Source: Sporosarcina trichiuri
GTDB taxonomy: Bacteria > Bacillota > Bacilli > Bacillales_A > Planococcaceae
Reading direction: 5' to 3'
Assembly (NCBI RefSeq): GCF_030406775.1
Contig: NZ_CP129119.1
Coordinates: 654,001 to 718,000 of the forward strand
DNA: 64,000 nt
Of this stretch, positions 1 through 8,523 are shown in pieces. The position numbers and the translations under genes are program-made. Under the pieces are notes generated by a model, which ran no database searches, was not told the origin of the DNA, and was given only the letters and a program-made list of their open reading frames with translations. Positions within the stretch are counted from its first letter, which is position 1, and every line of letters starts with the position of its first letter.

Positions 1-1025
1 CCTAAAATCAATGAGTCCAGAAGCAGGTAGGTGGAGACTCTGTTGTTCAATTTCCTGAATAATTGCTGCTTGTAAGAGAAAAAACAGTCCAGAAACCCTT
101 TCTGCCAGCGTATACGTTGTCTGAACAGACTTTTCAAGCTGGCCGGACATTCCGTATAACAGACAGCTTCCGGCACAAAAACAATACGCTTCCCTTTCAG
201 GACCGTACCGATCAGCTGCTGTATGCGAAGTGTGATATCCATATCCTCACCGACCGTTTTCCGATATCCATCTGCCTGAAGAAGCACACTTCGGCGGAAT
301 GCTCCAAAAGCCCCTGCAATGACAGTTATTGATCCCAGTCTTGATTGGGTGGCCTTGTAAAGGTAGAACGTCGTCAAGTACTGTATCACTTGGCACCGAA
401 TAAGATTCGACAGCTGGAAATACGGAGTGAAAATACGATCCTGGCGTTTGAATCCCTGCGCGATATTGACCATGCCACCAGCAGCAGCCACGGAGCTGTC
501 TGCAAAGGCCCGGTTCATTTCAGTCAGAGAGCTGGGGTCCAGTATGCTGTCAGCATCCAAGGTGATCACGAGTTCCTTAGAAGAAAAAGCGATACCGGCA
601 TTCAGCGCATCCGCTTTGCCGCCATTTTCTTTGTCGATCACCCATATGTGCGGATATAGTTCCGACTGAAAGATGCCAGTAATCCGTTCTGAGGTCAGAT
701 GCCCGGTTCTCTGTTTGCTGGTGGGCTGCAGCTTCAGACGTGCATCCAAAATGGAGAAAGTGCCATCAGCCGATCCATCGTCCACGAAAATGACTTCGCT
801 GTTTCCGTAGTCGACACGGAGGATGCCATCCAGGCAATGACCGATGACTGCCTGTTCATTAAACGCTGGAATGACGATGCTCATCCCTTTCTGTTCAGTC
901 GGCAGATTCGCTTCCGAGCGCCTGCTCGTATACAAAGGGATGAATGTATAGAGAAGATGGAACAGAAGGAAACAGCTGTAAAACCCTAGAGTAATCATAA
1001 GCAATATCAATCTTGGCCCCTCCAT
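1..1025 (-). CDS. Processive family 2 glycosyltransferase (C-terminus beyond window)
   Basis: An open minus-strand frame starts at ATG 1025 and leaves the window at base 1, giving 341 visible residues. One membrane helix lies near residues 5-30. The GT2 catalytic motifs follow in order: PAFNE near 53-57, DDGSADG from 82, the metal-binding DAD at 157-159, GED at 259-261, and QRIRW at 303-307, which is the Q-x-x-RW signature of processive synthases of the poly-N-acetylglucosamine, hyaluronan and cellulose kind. The usual C-terminal membrane helices lie outside the window. No strong ribosome binding site precedes the start. It sits 76 bp downstream of a GH16 glycanase in the same direction, so the pair may make and trim one extracellular polysaccharide. 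The sugar used cannot be told from sequence. Confidence 0.85.
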   Translation of the reverse strand, partial: MEGPRLILLMITLGFYSCFLLFHLLYTFIPLYTSRRSEANLPTEQKGMSIVIPAFNEQAVIGHCLDGILRVDYGNSEVIFVDDGSADGTFSILDARLKLQPTSKQRTGHLTSERITGIFQSELYPHIWVIDKENGGKADALNAGIAFSSKELVITLDADSILDPSSLTEMNRAFADSSVAAAGGMVNIAQGFKRQDRIFTPYFQLSNLIRCQVIQYLTTFYLYKATQSRLGSITVIAGAFGAFRRSVLLQADGYRKTVGEDMDITLRIQQLIGTVLKGKRIVFVPEAVCYTECPASLKSLFRQRIRWQKGFLDCFFSYKQQLFRKLNNRVSTYLLLDSLIL

Positions 1026-1101
1026 TTTGACATTCTATTTTTGTGTAAAGATGGCAACCCATGACTATATGTCGGTGTGCAAGGAAAAATTACAAGGATC
1101 C

Positions 1102-2010
1102 CTATTGTGCTATCTGGTATACATGGACATAGTCTATTTCAAAGGTGACAGGGAAGCGTGTTGTCTCGTCAGGTGACCCCGGCCAGTTACCGCCGATGGC
1201 AGTATTCAGATACAGATACATTGGTTCATGCGGGATCGGCGATGTCACTTTAAACCTCTCCTCACCGTCAATCCGCCAAACAAGGGACTCGGGGGTCCAT
1301 TCCAAACTGAACACGTGGTAGTCTTTCGAAAAGTCGGTTCCCGTAAAAGTCTGCGAAGCACTGGTGAGTTCGTTTTCTTCAGTCAGCCAATGGGAGACCA
1401 TCCAGATCTCATCCGAGCGATGTCCGAGCATTTCCATGATGTCGATTTCAGGGAGCCATGTCTCTTCTTTGTCAGTCATCATCCAGAAAGCGGGAAACAC
1501 CCCTTGCCCTGCAGGCAGCTTGGCCCTCATTTCGGCTTTTCCATAGAGGAAACTAAAATTCCCCCGGGTATGGACAGCCCCCGACGTATACCGGCGCCCG
1601 CCGAACGGTTCTTTTCTGCTCGTCAGGATAAGCTGTCCGTCTTGGACTTCTGCATTGGCTGCCGTGTAATATTGCAGCTCATTATTTTTTTCGGCGGCCC
1701 AGTCTTCCGGTGTCCACTTATCCGGGTCCAAGCAGTGCCCGTTGAATTCATCCGACCAGACGAGCTCCCATCGAGGACCGGCTGCCGGCGACAGCCTGTG
1801 GGAACTCTCTGGCTGTACCTGCTTGTCCATGCATACTGTGCCCTCATCGATGGACTTCGTGGAAGTGAATTCCGGCAGGATATCCGAAGTCCCCGGGTCT
1901 TCAGTTGATGATAATTCCCTGAATACACCCAGCACAGCCATCGATATGAGTATGAGTAAGATAATTGCACTTGCACTAAATATCAGTACACTTCCTGTTC
2001 CCGTTTCCAT
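1102..2010 (-). CDS. Membrane-anchored GH16 family beta-glycanase
   Basis: This 302-residue protein has an uncleaved-looking N-terminal helix (about 7-29), a low-complexity linker to about 80, and a glycoside hydrolase family 16 domain from about 80 to 300. The catalytic E-x-D-x-x-E signature is EIDIME, with E188 as likely nucleophile, D190, and E193 as acid/base. FWMMT before it and the WDGEE-like IDGEERF later are also typical. The start ATG at 2010 has an AGGAGG site. GH16 enzymes cut beta-1,3 or beta-1,3-1,4 glucans and related polymers. The enzyme should sit outside the cell, tethered to the membrane, and is probably co-transcribed with the downstream polysaccharide synthase. Substrate specificity is not determined. 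Confidence 0.88.
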   Translation of the reverse strand: METGTGSVLIFSASAIILLILISMAVLGVFRELSSTEDPGTSDILPEFTSTKSIDEGTVCMDKQVQPESSHRLSPAAGPRWELVWSDEFNGHCLDPDKWTPEDWAAEKNNELQYYTAANAEVQDGQLILTSRKEPFGGRRYTSGAVHTRGNFSFLYGKAEMRAKLPAGQGVFPAFWMMTDKEETWLPEIDIMEMLGHRSDEIWMVSHWLTEENELTSASQTFTGTDFSKDYHVFSLEWTPESLVWRIDGEERFKVTSPIPHEPMYLYLNTAIGGNWPGSPDETTRFPVTFEIDYVHVYQIAQ

Positions 2011-2172
2011 ACTCCCTTCCTCCTATTCATTGCTAGGGCATCCGGACTGTTTGGTCTTCCGTAAAGTCAGCATACGCAGAGAACAGCAGTTTCATAACTA
2101 TACGATGAGTTAGGATGTTACTTTACTAGTGATAGGTGGGTGAATAGTCTAGCTTGTGTGCGAACAGTCTTT

Positions 2173-2201
2173 TTGACGAGGAAGGGGAGTCATGCTATTA
2201 T
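2173..2201 (+). promoter_or_regulatory. SigA promoter of the mhqED-like operon
   Basis: A -35 TTGACG at 2173-2178 and a -10 TATTAT at 2196-2201 are separated by 17 bp. The start point would fall inside the adjacent palindrome. Confidence 0.7.
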
Positions 2202-2222
2202 TTATCTTGAATTCAAGATAAA
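2201..2222. promoter_or_regulatory. Perfect 22-bp palindrome, probable MhqR-type operator
   Basis: The 22 bp are a perfect inverted repeat with core ATCTTGAATTCAAGAT, overlapping the -10 end and the start point. It closely resembles the ATCTCGAATTCGAGAT-like operators of the MarR-family repressor MhqR in Bacillus subtilis, which control the same kinds of genes. Binding would block transcription until quinones or other electrophiles inactivate the repressor. No mhqR-like gene is adjacent. Confidence 0.75.
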
Positions 2223-2238
2223 AGAGGAGAGACCGATT

Positions 2239-3222
2239 ATGAACGGACTGAAAGGGATCCACCATATCACCGCCATCACAAGCAGCGCAGAAAAGAATTA
2301 CGAGTTTTTCACTTACACCCTCGGCATGCGGCTCGTGAAGAAAACGGTGAACCAGGACGACATCCGCACGTACCACCTGTTTTTCGCAGATGACACGGGA
2401 TCGCCCGGCACCGATATGACGTTCTTCGATTTCCCGGGAATTCCGCAAGGGACGCACGGGACAAATGAAATCCACAAGACGGCATTCCGGGTGCCATCCG
2501 ATGAAGCGCTCGGCTACTGGGTGAAGCGTTTCGACAAATACGACGTGCGTCACACTGGCATCGAAAAGGTGTTCGGAAAACAGACGTTATCATTCACGGA
2601 CTTCGATGACCAGCAGTATATGCTCGTGTCCGATGAAGGCGACACAGGTGTTGCCCCGGGGACGCCGTGGCAGAACGGACCCGTCCCGCTCGAATACGCG
2701 ATAACCGGGCTCGGTCCCGTCCATATCCGGATTGCGGACTACATTCCGTTCAAGCAGCTGCTGGAAGACGTCATGCAGTTCCGTGAGATTGTGGCGGATG
2801 GCGATCTCCATCTGTTCGAAGTCGGCGAGGGCGGCAACGGTGCACAGGTCATCGTGGAGCACAATACGTCGCTGCCTAGCGGCCGGCAAGGGTACGGGAC
2901 CATTCACCACTCGGCATTCCGGGTGGCGGATGAAGGGGCGCTCCACGAATGGATCGGCCGGCTCAACGCGTTCGGCCTGAACAATTCGGGATACGTCGAC
3001 CGGTTCTTCTTCCGCTCGCTCTATGCGCGGGTCGCGCGCGGGATCCTGTTCGAATGGGCGACGGACGGTCCCGGGTTCCTGGAGGATGAACCGTACGAAA
3101 CGGCCGGAGAGAAATTGTCACTGCCGCCGTTCCTCGAGCCGAAACGGGCGCAGATCGAGGCGGTCGTCCGGCCCATCGATACTGTCCGGAGCAGCCGGGT
3201 GATCGAAAAGGAGTATTTGTGA
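2239..3222 (+). CDS. mhqE: Ring-cleaving dioxygenase, glyoxalase fold (MhqE/MhqO/MhqA family)
   Basis: The 327-residue protein has two glyoxalase/bleomycin-resistance (VOC) halves. The first begins GIHHITAIT with a metal-binding histidine, and the second begins near LGPVHIRIADY and contains TIHHSAFR. The family comprises hydroquinone/catechol-type extradiol dioxygenases that detoxify quinones in Bacillales. The start at 2239 is chosen for its AGAGGAGAG ribosome binding site; an upstream in-frame ATG at 2140 lies before the promoter. The esterase gene follows after 16 bp, which is the mhqE-mhqD order of B. subtilis, hence the symbol, although MhqA, MhqE and MhqO are close paralogues. Control by an MhqR-like repressor is inferred from the upstream palindrome. 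Confidence 0.85.
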   Translation: MNGLKGIHHITAITSSAEKNYEFFTYTLGMRLVKKTVNQDDIRTYHLFFADDTGSPGTDMTFFDFPGIPQGTHGTNEIHKTAFRVPSDEALGYWVKRFDKYDVRHTGIEKVFGKQTLSFTDFDDQQYMLVSDEGDTGVAPGTPWQNGPVPLEYAITGLGPVHIRIADYIPFKQLLEDVMQFREIVADGDLHLFEVGEGGNGAQVIVEHNTSLPSGRQGYGTIHHSAFRVADEGALHEWIGRLNAFGLNNSGYVDRFFFRSLYARVARGILFEWATDGPGFLEDEPYETAGEKLSLPPFLEPKRAQIEAVVRPIDTVRSSRVIEKEYL

Positions 3223-3238
3223 GATGGGGGAGTTGAAT

Positions 3239-3847
3239 ATGCGGCACGTCTTCAGAGAGGGCAGTGATAAAAGCCGGCCGGTGCTTCTTCTGCTGCACGG
3301 AACAGGCGGGTCGGAGGAAGACCTGCTGCCGATTGCAGACATCATCGATCTGGGTGCTTCGGTGCTCAGCGTGCGGGGGAATGTGCTCGAGAACGGCATG
3401 CCGCGCTTCTTCCAGCGGCTGGCGGAGGGTGTGTTCGATGAAGAGGACCTCGTGTACCGGACGGGTGAGTTGAAAGATTTCATCAACAGTGCTGCCGATG
3501 AGTATAGTTTCGATCCGGCAAACGTGGTCGCTGTCGGCTATTCAAACGGCGCCAACATCGCCGCAAGCCTGCTGTTCCATTACGCGGATGTTCTGAAAGG
3601 GACCGTCCTGTTCCATCCGATGGTACCGATCCGTTCTATTGAGCTGCCGGATCTCAAGAGCACAACCGTCTGGATTGGCGCAGGCACCAACGATCCGATC
3701 TGCCCGCAGGCGGAATCGACAGAGCTGCAGGAACTGCTGCAACAGGCCGGCGCCTCGGTCGAACTCCACTGGGAACACGCCGGCCATCAGCTGACGATGC
3801 AGGAAGTGAAGGCAGCGAAGGACTGGTATGATCTGAAATTTGCGTGA
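3239..3847 (+). CDS. mhqD: Carboxylesterase/phospholipase family hydrolase (MhqD-like)
   Basis: This 202-residue alpha/beta hydrolase has an oxyanion HGTGG at 20-24, the nucleophile S102 in GYSNG, D152 in TNDP and H183 in AGHQ. This is the catalytic triad of the small carboxylesterase/thioesterase family that includes MhqD. The start at 3239 has GGGGGAG six bases upstream; ATG 3224 is possible but has no site. The protein is cytosolic, with no signal peptide. It is the second gene of the operon and ends at the strong hairpin at 3880-3920. Its physiological substrate is unknown; in B. subtilis the homologue is induced by methylhydroquinone and other electrophiles. Confidence 0.85.
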   Translation: MRHVFREGSDKSRPVLLLLHGTGGSEEDLLPIADIIDLGASVLSVRGNVLENGMPRFFQRLAEGVFDEEDLVYRTGELKDFINSAADEYSFDPANVVAVGYSNGANIAASLLFHYADVLKGTVLFHPMVPIRSIELPDLKSTTVWIGAGTNDPICPQAESTELQELLQQAGASVELHWEHAGHQLTMQEVKAAKDWYDLKFA

Positions 3848-3879
3848 TGTCACATCGTCTTACTAGACTTTTCAACAGC

Positions 3880-3920
3880 AAAAAGCATCTTTGTCGTCTA
3901 TGATGACAAAGATGCTTTTT
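3880..3920. terminator. Rho-independent terminator, probably bidirectional
   Basis: A perfect 16-bp stem (AAAAAGCATCTTTGTC with its complement) has A-runs and T-runs on both sides. It serves the mhqED-like operon and probably the converging gene at 3982-4617. Confidence 0.9.
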
Positions 3921-3981
3921 AAATTTTATTATTGTGTTAATTCGGAATGTTCATTGCGGGCTTCTCCGTTCATCAGGTCGT

Positions 3982-4617
3982 TTACCGGACCCGCTGTTTC
4001 CGCATCCATTGCGTCGCGACCCATTTCTCGCCGATTTCGACGGGCGCTCCGCCGTGCAGTGTCATGTCGTTCAGCGCCGGATCGTTATAGAAGTACTCGA
4101 AGTAGACGGCCATCCCTTTTTGCGGGGTGACGGATAACTTCAAATGCGGAAAGAACGTTTCGCCGCCCTGTTCGACGTCATTCAAGTACATGACGAGCGT
4201 GCTGATCCGGTTGTTCGTGACCTTGCTGTTCGCCGAGAAAAAGTCATGGTGCGCTTTGTACTGCTGGCCGGGGGCGTAGCGGAGGATCTGCAGGCCTTCG
4301 CCGTGCTCGATCGGGATGTTCATGACGGCTTCGATGCGCTTTTCGATCCGGGTGATGACCAGGTTGTCCGTTTCATCGATGAACATGCTGCTGCTCGTCC
4401 GGATGTCGTTTTCTTCGCGTGTCGTGCCGATCTTGGACCGATTCAGCTTGTCGCTCGAAAGCCTGATCAGTTCGTCGCATTCTTCGTCGCTCAGCATGTT
4501 GCCGAGGACGACAACGAGCGGTTCTTCGACTTTGGCGACTATTTCGATTTCTCGGTCTGTGGTGATTTTCTTACCTATATGGTTGAATATCGTTTGCTCT
4601 TTATTTTCCGCTATCAA
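3982..4617 (-). CDS. 2-oxoglutarate/Fe(II) oxygenase, prolyl 4-hydroxylase-like
   Basis: With a TTG start at 4617 (AGAGGTG seven bases upstream) the protein has 211 residues. An upstream ATG at 4671 has no ribosome binding site. The double-stranded beta-helix fold of prolyl 4-hydroxylases is evident: iron ligands H123-x-D125 (in AHHDFF) and H188 (LHGG), and the 2-oxoglutarate-binding K198 in GEKW. Bacterial homologues, such as the one in Bacillus anthracis, hydroxylate proline in protein substrates. No secretion signal is present, so it acts in the cytosol. It appears to be a single-gene unit. The substrate is unknown. Confidence 0.85.
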   Translation of the reverse strand: MIAENKEQTIFNHIGKKITTDREIEIVAKVEEPLVVVLGNMLSDEECDELIRLSSDKLNRSKIGTTREENDIRTSSSMFIDETDNLVITRIEKRIEAVMNIPIEHGEGLQILRYAPGQQYKAHHDFFSANSKVTNNRISTLVMYLNDVEQGGETFFPHLKLSVTPQKGMAVYFEYFYNDPALNDMTLHGGAPVEIGEKWVATQWMRKQRVR

Positions 4618-5007
4618 CTTGGAACACCTCTTTAGTTGTTTGAATTCCTTGAAACAAACACAATCATGCAAAATGAGTGTACAGCCAATATCGGACTTCT
4701 TTTGAGTTTCACACTTCCTCTTTCATTCTAAATTCAATATATTTTAGCACGGCGGATAGACTCCCGACAATCCGGAATGTAGTCGGAAAGGTAGTTATAT
4801 ATTCCTGTTTTTAGGTTTTCTAAATTTGTTGTTAACGTCCCTTCATTTCTATGTAGATTTCTTCGGAGTCTACAATCACTGAATCTTTTGTGAGATACTA
4901 GACGTATCATGGCTATCAGAGTGGCGGGGAATGCAGATTCCGAAACAGCGCTTCAGCAATCCAGCCTATCCCAGCCAACTGCATCACAGAGGAGTGAATG
5001 CGTCACC

Positions 5008-6942
5008 ATGACGAAACCAATAAGAGTCTTCCTGAGCATCCTGCTGGCTGTTTCAGTGTCCGCCTTTGAAACACCGGACGCACAAGCAGCTTCCGCTGAT
5101 GAAACTGTCACCATCCTGTTCACCCATGACCTGCATGATAATTTCCTGCCGGTTGAAGTGGACGGTTCGGACGGGAAGCGGACAGTCGGCGGGTATGCCC
5201 GGCTGGCGAGCGCGATCCAGCAGCAGCGCGAGGAGCATCCGGATGCGCTGCTCGTCGATGCGGGTGATTTTGCGATGGGTACCTTATTCCAGACGATCTA
5301 CACGTCGGACGCACCCGGACTGCGCATGCTCGGTCATCTCGGCTATGACGTGACGACACTCGGCAACCACGAATTCGATTTCCGTGCGGCCGGCCTGGCG
5401 GAAAGTCTGCGGACCGCACTTGACAGCGGAGACCCGCTTCCGCAAATCGTCGCCTCCAATATGGAGTTCCCGGATGCCAAGGACGGCCAAATGCCAGCCG
5501 ATCTGCAGGACTTGCAGGAGACGGTGCATACATACGGACTCGAAGACCATGTGGTGATCGAGCGGAACGGCATACGCATAGGGTTCTTCGGACTGATGGG
5601 GAACGAAGCGGCCGGCAATGCCCCGATGTCCGGTGTCTCGTTCGGTGATCCGATCGAACGGGCGAAGGCGGCGGTGTCCGTCTTGAAGGAAGAGGAGAAG
5701 GCCGATCTGATTGTCGCGATGTCACATAGTGGTACGTCGGAAGATCCTGCCCTCTCTGAAGATGAACTGCTGGCGAAGAAAATCCCCGGCATCGACGTCA
5801 TCATCAGCGGGCACAGCCATACTGTGCTGTCCAAGCCGATCATTACCGGCAAGACAATCCTTGGTTCTGCGGGCCAGTATGGGGAGAATTTAGGGGTCCT
5901 CACGGTGAAGAAACAAGACGGTGGCTGGAAACTCGCTGACTATGAACTGGTGCCGGTCGACGATTCGATACCGGACGATCCGGAGGTCTCTGAAATGACG
6001 GATACGTATAAGAAATTGGTCCAGGAAAAGTACCTCAGTCCATTCGGTATGCAGTTCGATGAAGTGCTCGCCGCGTCGCCGTTCGACTTCACTCCGTTTT
6101 CCCAATTGGGGAGGGAGCAGAAGGAAGAGCCGATCGGGAATTTGATCGGCGATTCGTTCATCCATATGGTTGAAGAGTTGGAAGGAACCGATTACGAGCC
6201 GGTCGCAGCAGCCGTCGTGCCTGTCGGAACCATCCGGAACACATTCCGGGAGGGGGATATCACGGTTTCCGATGTCTTCAATGCCAATTCGCTCGGCATC
6301 GGGCCAGACGGAATTTCCGGCTATCCGCTGCTCAGCATCTATCTGACAGGAAAAGAACTGAAGACCGTCGCGGAAGTCGATGCATCGATCACTCCAATCA
6401 TGAACACCGTGCAATTGTATATTTCCGGGCTGAGTTACATGTTCAATCCCAACCGGCTGCTCTTCAACAAAGTGACGGACATCCGCCTGCAGGACAGGGA
6501 CGGCGTGACAGAGGAGATTGACGACGACAAACTTTATCGGGTCGTAGGTGGTTTGTACTCCGTTCAGATGCTGCCGTTTGTCAACGAGAAGTCCTTTGGT
6601 CTGCTGTCTGTCGTGCCGAAGACAAAAGACGGGGAGCCGATCGAAGACTTTGAAGATCACATCCTCTACATGAACGGTCAGCAGGAAGTGAAGGAATGGT
6701 ATGCGATCGCAGAATACTTGAAGTCGTTCGATCAGCAGGAAGGCGTCCCGCAGATCCCTGGCTACTATAGCGAGGAACAGGGCAGGAAAGTGGTCGAACA
6801 GGATTCCAGTCTGTCCGCTGTATTGAGCCAGCCCAACGGGATAATTTTGAGTGCGTATGCAATCTTGGCTGCGGTGCTCGCTGTCATTGTTACATTGGCC
6901 GTATTCATCGTAAGACGGAAACGCCGCAAGCGGCTGCTGTAA
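5008..6942 (+). CDS. Membrane-anchored 5'-nucleotidase/2',3'-cyclic phosphodiesterase family protein
   Basis: The 644-residue protein has a signal peptide (about 1-28), a calcineurin-like metallophosphatase domain, and a 5'-nucleotidase C-terminal domain starting near IGNLIGDSF. Metal-binding blocks are visible in order: FTHDLHDN, DAGDFAMG, GNHEFDF, SHSG and GHSHT. It ends in a hydrophobic helix followed by the charged tail RRKRRKRLL, so it is anchored outside the cell by a C-terminal segment and not by an LPXTG sorting motif. ATG 5008 begins the signal peptide and has AGAGGAGTG about 12 bases upstream. The enzyme likely removes phosphate from extracellular nucleotides. The 336 bp upstream (4672-5007) hold no other gene. 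Confidence 0.88.
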   Translation: MTKPIRVFLSILLAVSVSAFETPDAQAASADETVTILFTHDLHDNFLPVEVDGSDGKRTVGGYARLASAIQQQREEHPDALLVDAGDFAMGTLFQTIYTSDAPGLRMLGHLGYDVTTLGNHEFDFRAAGLAESLRTALDSGDPLPQIVASNMEFPDAKDGQMPADLQDLQETVHTYGLEDHVVIERNGIRIGFFGLMGNEAAGNAPMSGVSFGDPIERAKAAVSVLKEEEKADLIVAMSHSGTSEDPALSEDELLAKKIPGIDVIISGHSHTVLSKPIITGKTILGSAGQYGENLGVLTVKKQDGGWKLADYELVPVDDSIPDDPEVSEMTDTYKKLVQEKYLSPFGMQFDEVLAASPFDFTPFSQLGREQKEEPIGNLIGDSFIHMVEELEGTDYEPVAAAVVPVGTIRNTFREGDITVSDVFNANSLGIGPDGISGYPLLSIYLTGKELKTVAEVDASITPIMNTVQLYISGLSYMFNPNRLLFNKVTDIRLQDRDGVTEEIDDDKLYRVVGGLYSVQMLPFVNEKSFGLLSVVPKTKDGEPIEDFEDHILYMNGQQEVKEWYAIAEYLKSFDQQEGVPQIPGYYSEEQGRKVVEQDSSLSAVLSQPNGIILSAYAILAAVLAVIVTLAVFIVRRKRRKRLL

Positions 6943-6977
6943 TGGGCAGCCGGCAGAGGGAAAAGGGGATTGCTGAT

Positions 6978-7637
6978 ATGATAGACAATAAAAATAAATT
7001 CGCCGCAGCGGTTGTTGTTCTGCTGCTGGCGGTCATCCTTGCCATCCAGTTTCCGGACCGGTGGACGGTTGCGCAGTCGCTGTTCCAGACGGTCGGTCTG
7101 CCTGTGACATTGGCCGGAGGATTTCAGCTCCCAGGTGTCCTGATTCTGGGGGTAATGATCATAGGCGTCATTCTGCTGACACAATCAGTGAAGAAGAGGC
7201 AGGGATTGTATGGTGTGATTGCGGTCCTTGTCGTGCTGATCGGTCCGTGGGTGCTGGTGAATCTTTATCAGGGTGCGTTTGCGGAAGGGATCGATGCCGT
7301 GTCGTATGACAGGGATGAAAGCTCGTGCAGTTTCGCGATGCATGGGGAGTCGGTGCTGAGGAGCCGCTGTGAAGTCGCTTTGCACAACCACAGCGATTCG
7401 CCGGTGTCGTTCGATATCCATTTCAAAGAGGATACCCTGCAGCTCGATGACGTGCCGACCGTGTCCCTGCTGAACCAGGACGGCCCGTTCCGGATCAGAC
7501 TGGACGGCAGGGAACAGCGGACAGTCGTCCTCGAGAAGGACATCGATGTCTCCGGCGTCCCGTCCCACGCGGACAGTGCGGAAGTGTGGGGGGTGGATAT
7601 CCGGATTTCGGAAGGGACAAAAAGCCGGGAACTCTGA
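6978..7637 (+). CDS. Membrane protein of unknown function
   Basis: The protein has 219 residues from ATG 6978, which has an AAAGGGGA site. An in-frame ATG at 6942 that overlaps the nucleotidase stop is the alternative. About three hydrophobic segments fill the N-terminal half (roughly residues 8-95). The remaining 120 residues look like a beta-rich domain outside the membrane, with a Cys pair in SSCSF and SRCEVAL. I do not recognise the family. The close spacing to the 5'-nucleotidase suggests one transcript. Confidence 0.7.
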   Translation: MIDNKNKFAAAVVVLLLAVILAIQFPDRWTVAQSLFQTVGLPVTLAGGFQLPGVLILGVMIIGVILLTQSVKKRQGLYGVIAVLVVLIGPWVLVNLYQGAFAEGIDAVSYDRDESSCSFAMHGESVLRSRCEVALHNHSDSPVSFDIHFKEDTLQLDDVPTVSLLNQDGPFRIRLDGREQRTVVLEKDIDVSGVPSHADSAEVWGVDIRISEGTKSREL

Positions 7638-7728
7638 AACCTCCTGCCGGTGCTTCCTGTAGTTTGAGGCCGTTGCCAGAGGGAATCCGGTACAGTAAGA
7701 AACCGAATTCCAAGGAGGCAGGATATCA

Positions 7729-8466
7729 ATGAAACTTACAGGCAAAGTGGCGATGATCATCGGCGGGACATCAGGACTCGGGGAAGCGACATCCAAACGG
7801 TTTGCAGAAGAAGGGGCACACGTCATCGTTGCCGGCCGCGACCGGGAGGCAGGAGACCGGATCGTCCGGGATATTACGGACCAAGGCGGCCGGGCGGTGT
7901 TTGCCGAGCTCGACGTGACGGACGCCGATTCCGTCAAACGGGCGGTCCGAAAGGCTGCGGACACATGCGGTACGATCGATATCCTCTATAACGGCGCTGG
8001 CATCCATGATGGATACAAAGACGTCACGGAAACGGATGAAGAGCTGTTCGACAAACTGATGGCGGTGAATGTCAAAGGCGCGTTCCTTGTGACGAAAGAA
8101 ATCATGCCGATCTTCCTGAAGAAAGGGAGGGGCACCATCATCAATATCGGCTCCCAGTCGACATTCGTCGCAGGAGCGGGCGGCAGCACGTATGTGACGA
8201 GCAAGCATGCGATCGCCGGCTTCACGAAACAGCTGTCATACGATTTTGGTCAGAAGGGCATCAAAGTGAACCTGATTGCACCGGGGTTCATCGACACGCC
8301 GATGACCGAAGGAATCGACGACAGCCGTCTCAAGGATATTCCGGCGGGCCGCGCAGGCAAACCGGAAGAGATCGCAGCGGCGGCCCTGTTCCTCGCCTCC
8401 GACGAATCCGACTATATGCAGGGGTCAGAGATGAAAGTGGACGGCGGCTGGACCGTCGGCCGCTGA
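7729..8466 (+). CDS. Short-chain dehydrogenase/reductase
   Basis: This 245-residue classical SDR has the NAD(P)-binding GGTSGLGEA near the N-terminus, NGAG in place of NNAG, the catalytic serine in GSQS, and Y-V-T-S-K as the active-site YxxxK. The C-terminal GWTVG follows MKVDGG, typical of the glucose-1-dehydrogenase/3-oxoacyl-ACP reductase-like branch. The ribosome binding site is AAGGAGGCAGG. Members of this branch reduce many different ketones or oxidise alcohols, so the substrate cannot be assigned. Confidence 0.85.
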   Translation: MKLTGKVAMIIGGTSGLGEATSKRFAEEGAHVIVAGRDREAGDRIVRDITDQGGRAVFAELDVTDADSVKRAVRKAADTCGTIDILYNGAGIHDGYKDVTETDEELFDKLMAVNVKGAFLVTKEIMPIFLKKGRGTIINIGSQSTFVAGAGGSTYVTSKHAIAGFTKQLSYDFGQKGIKVNLIAPGFIDTPMTEGIDDSRLKDIPAGRAGKPEEIAAAALFLASDESDYMQGSEMKVDGGWTVGR

Positions 8467-8523
8467 AAGGGGAGACGGCCTGTACGGAGAGGCAGCCGCC
8501 TATAATGAAAGCAGGGAGACACA

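Noticed and set aside
1228..1908. 226-codon plus-strand frame
   Set aside because: It is the shadow of the GH16 gene, whose family motifs are certain.
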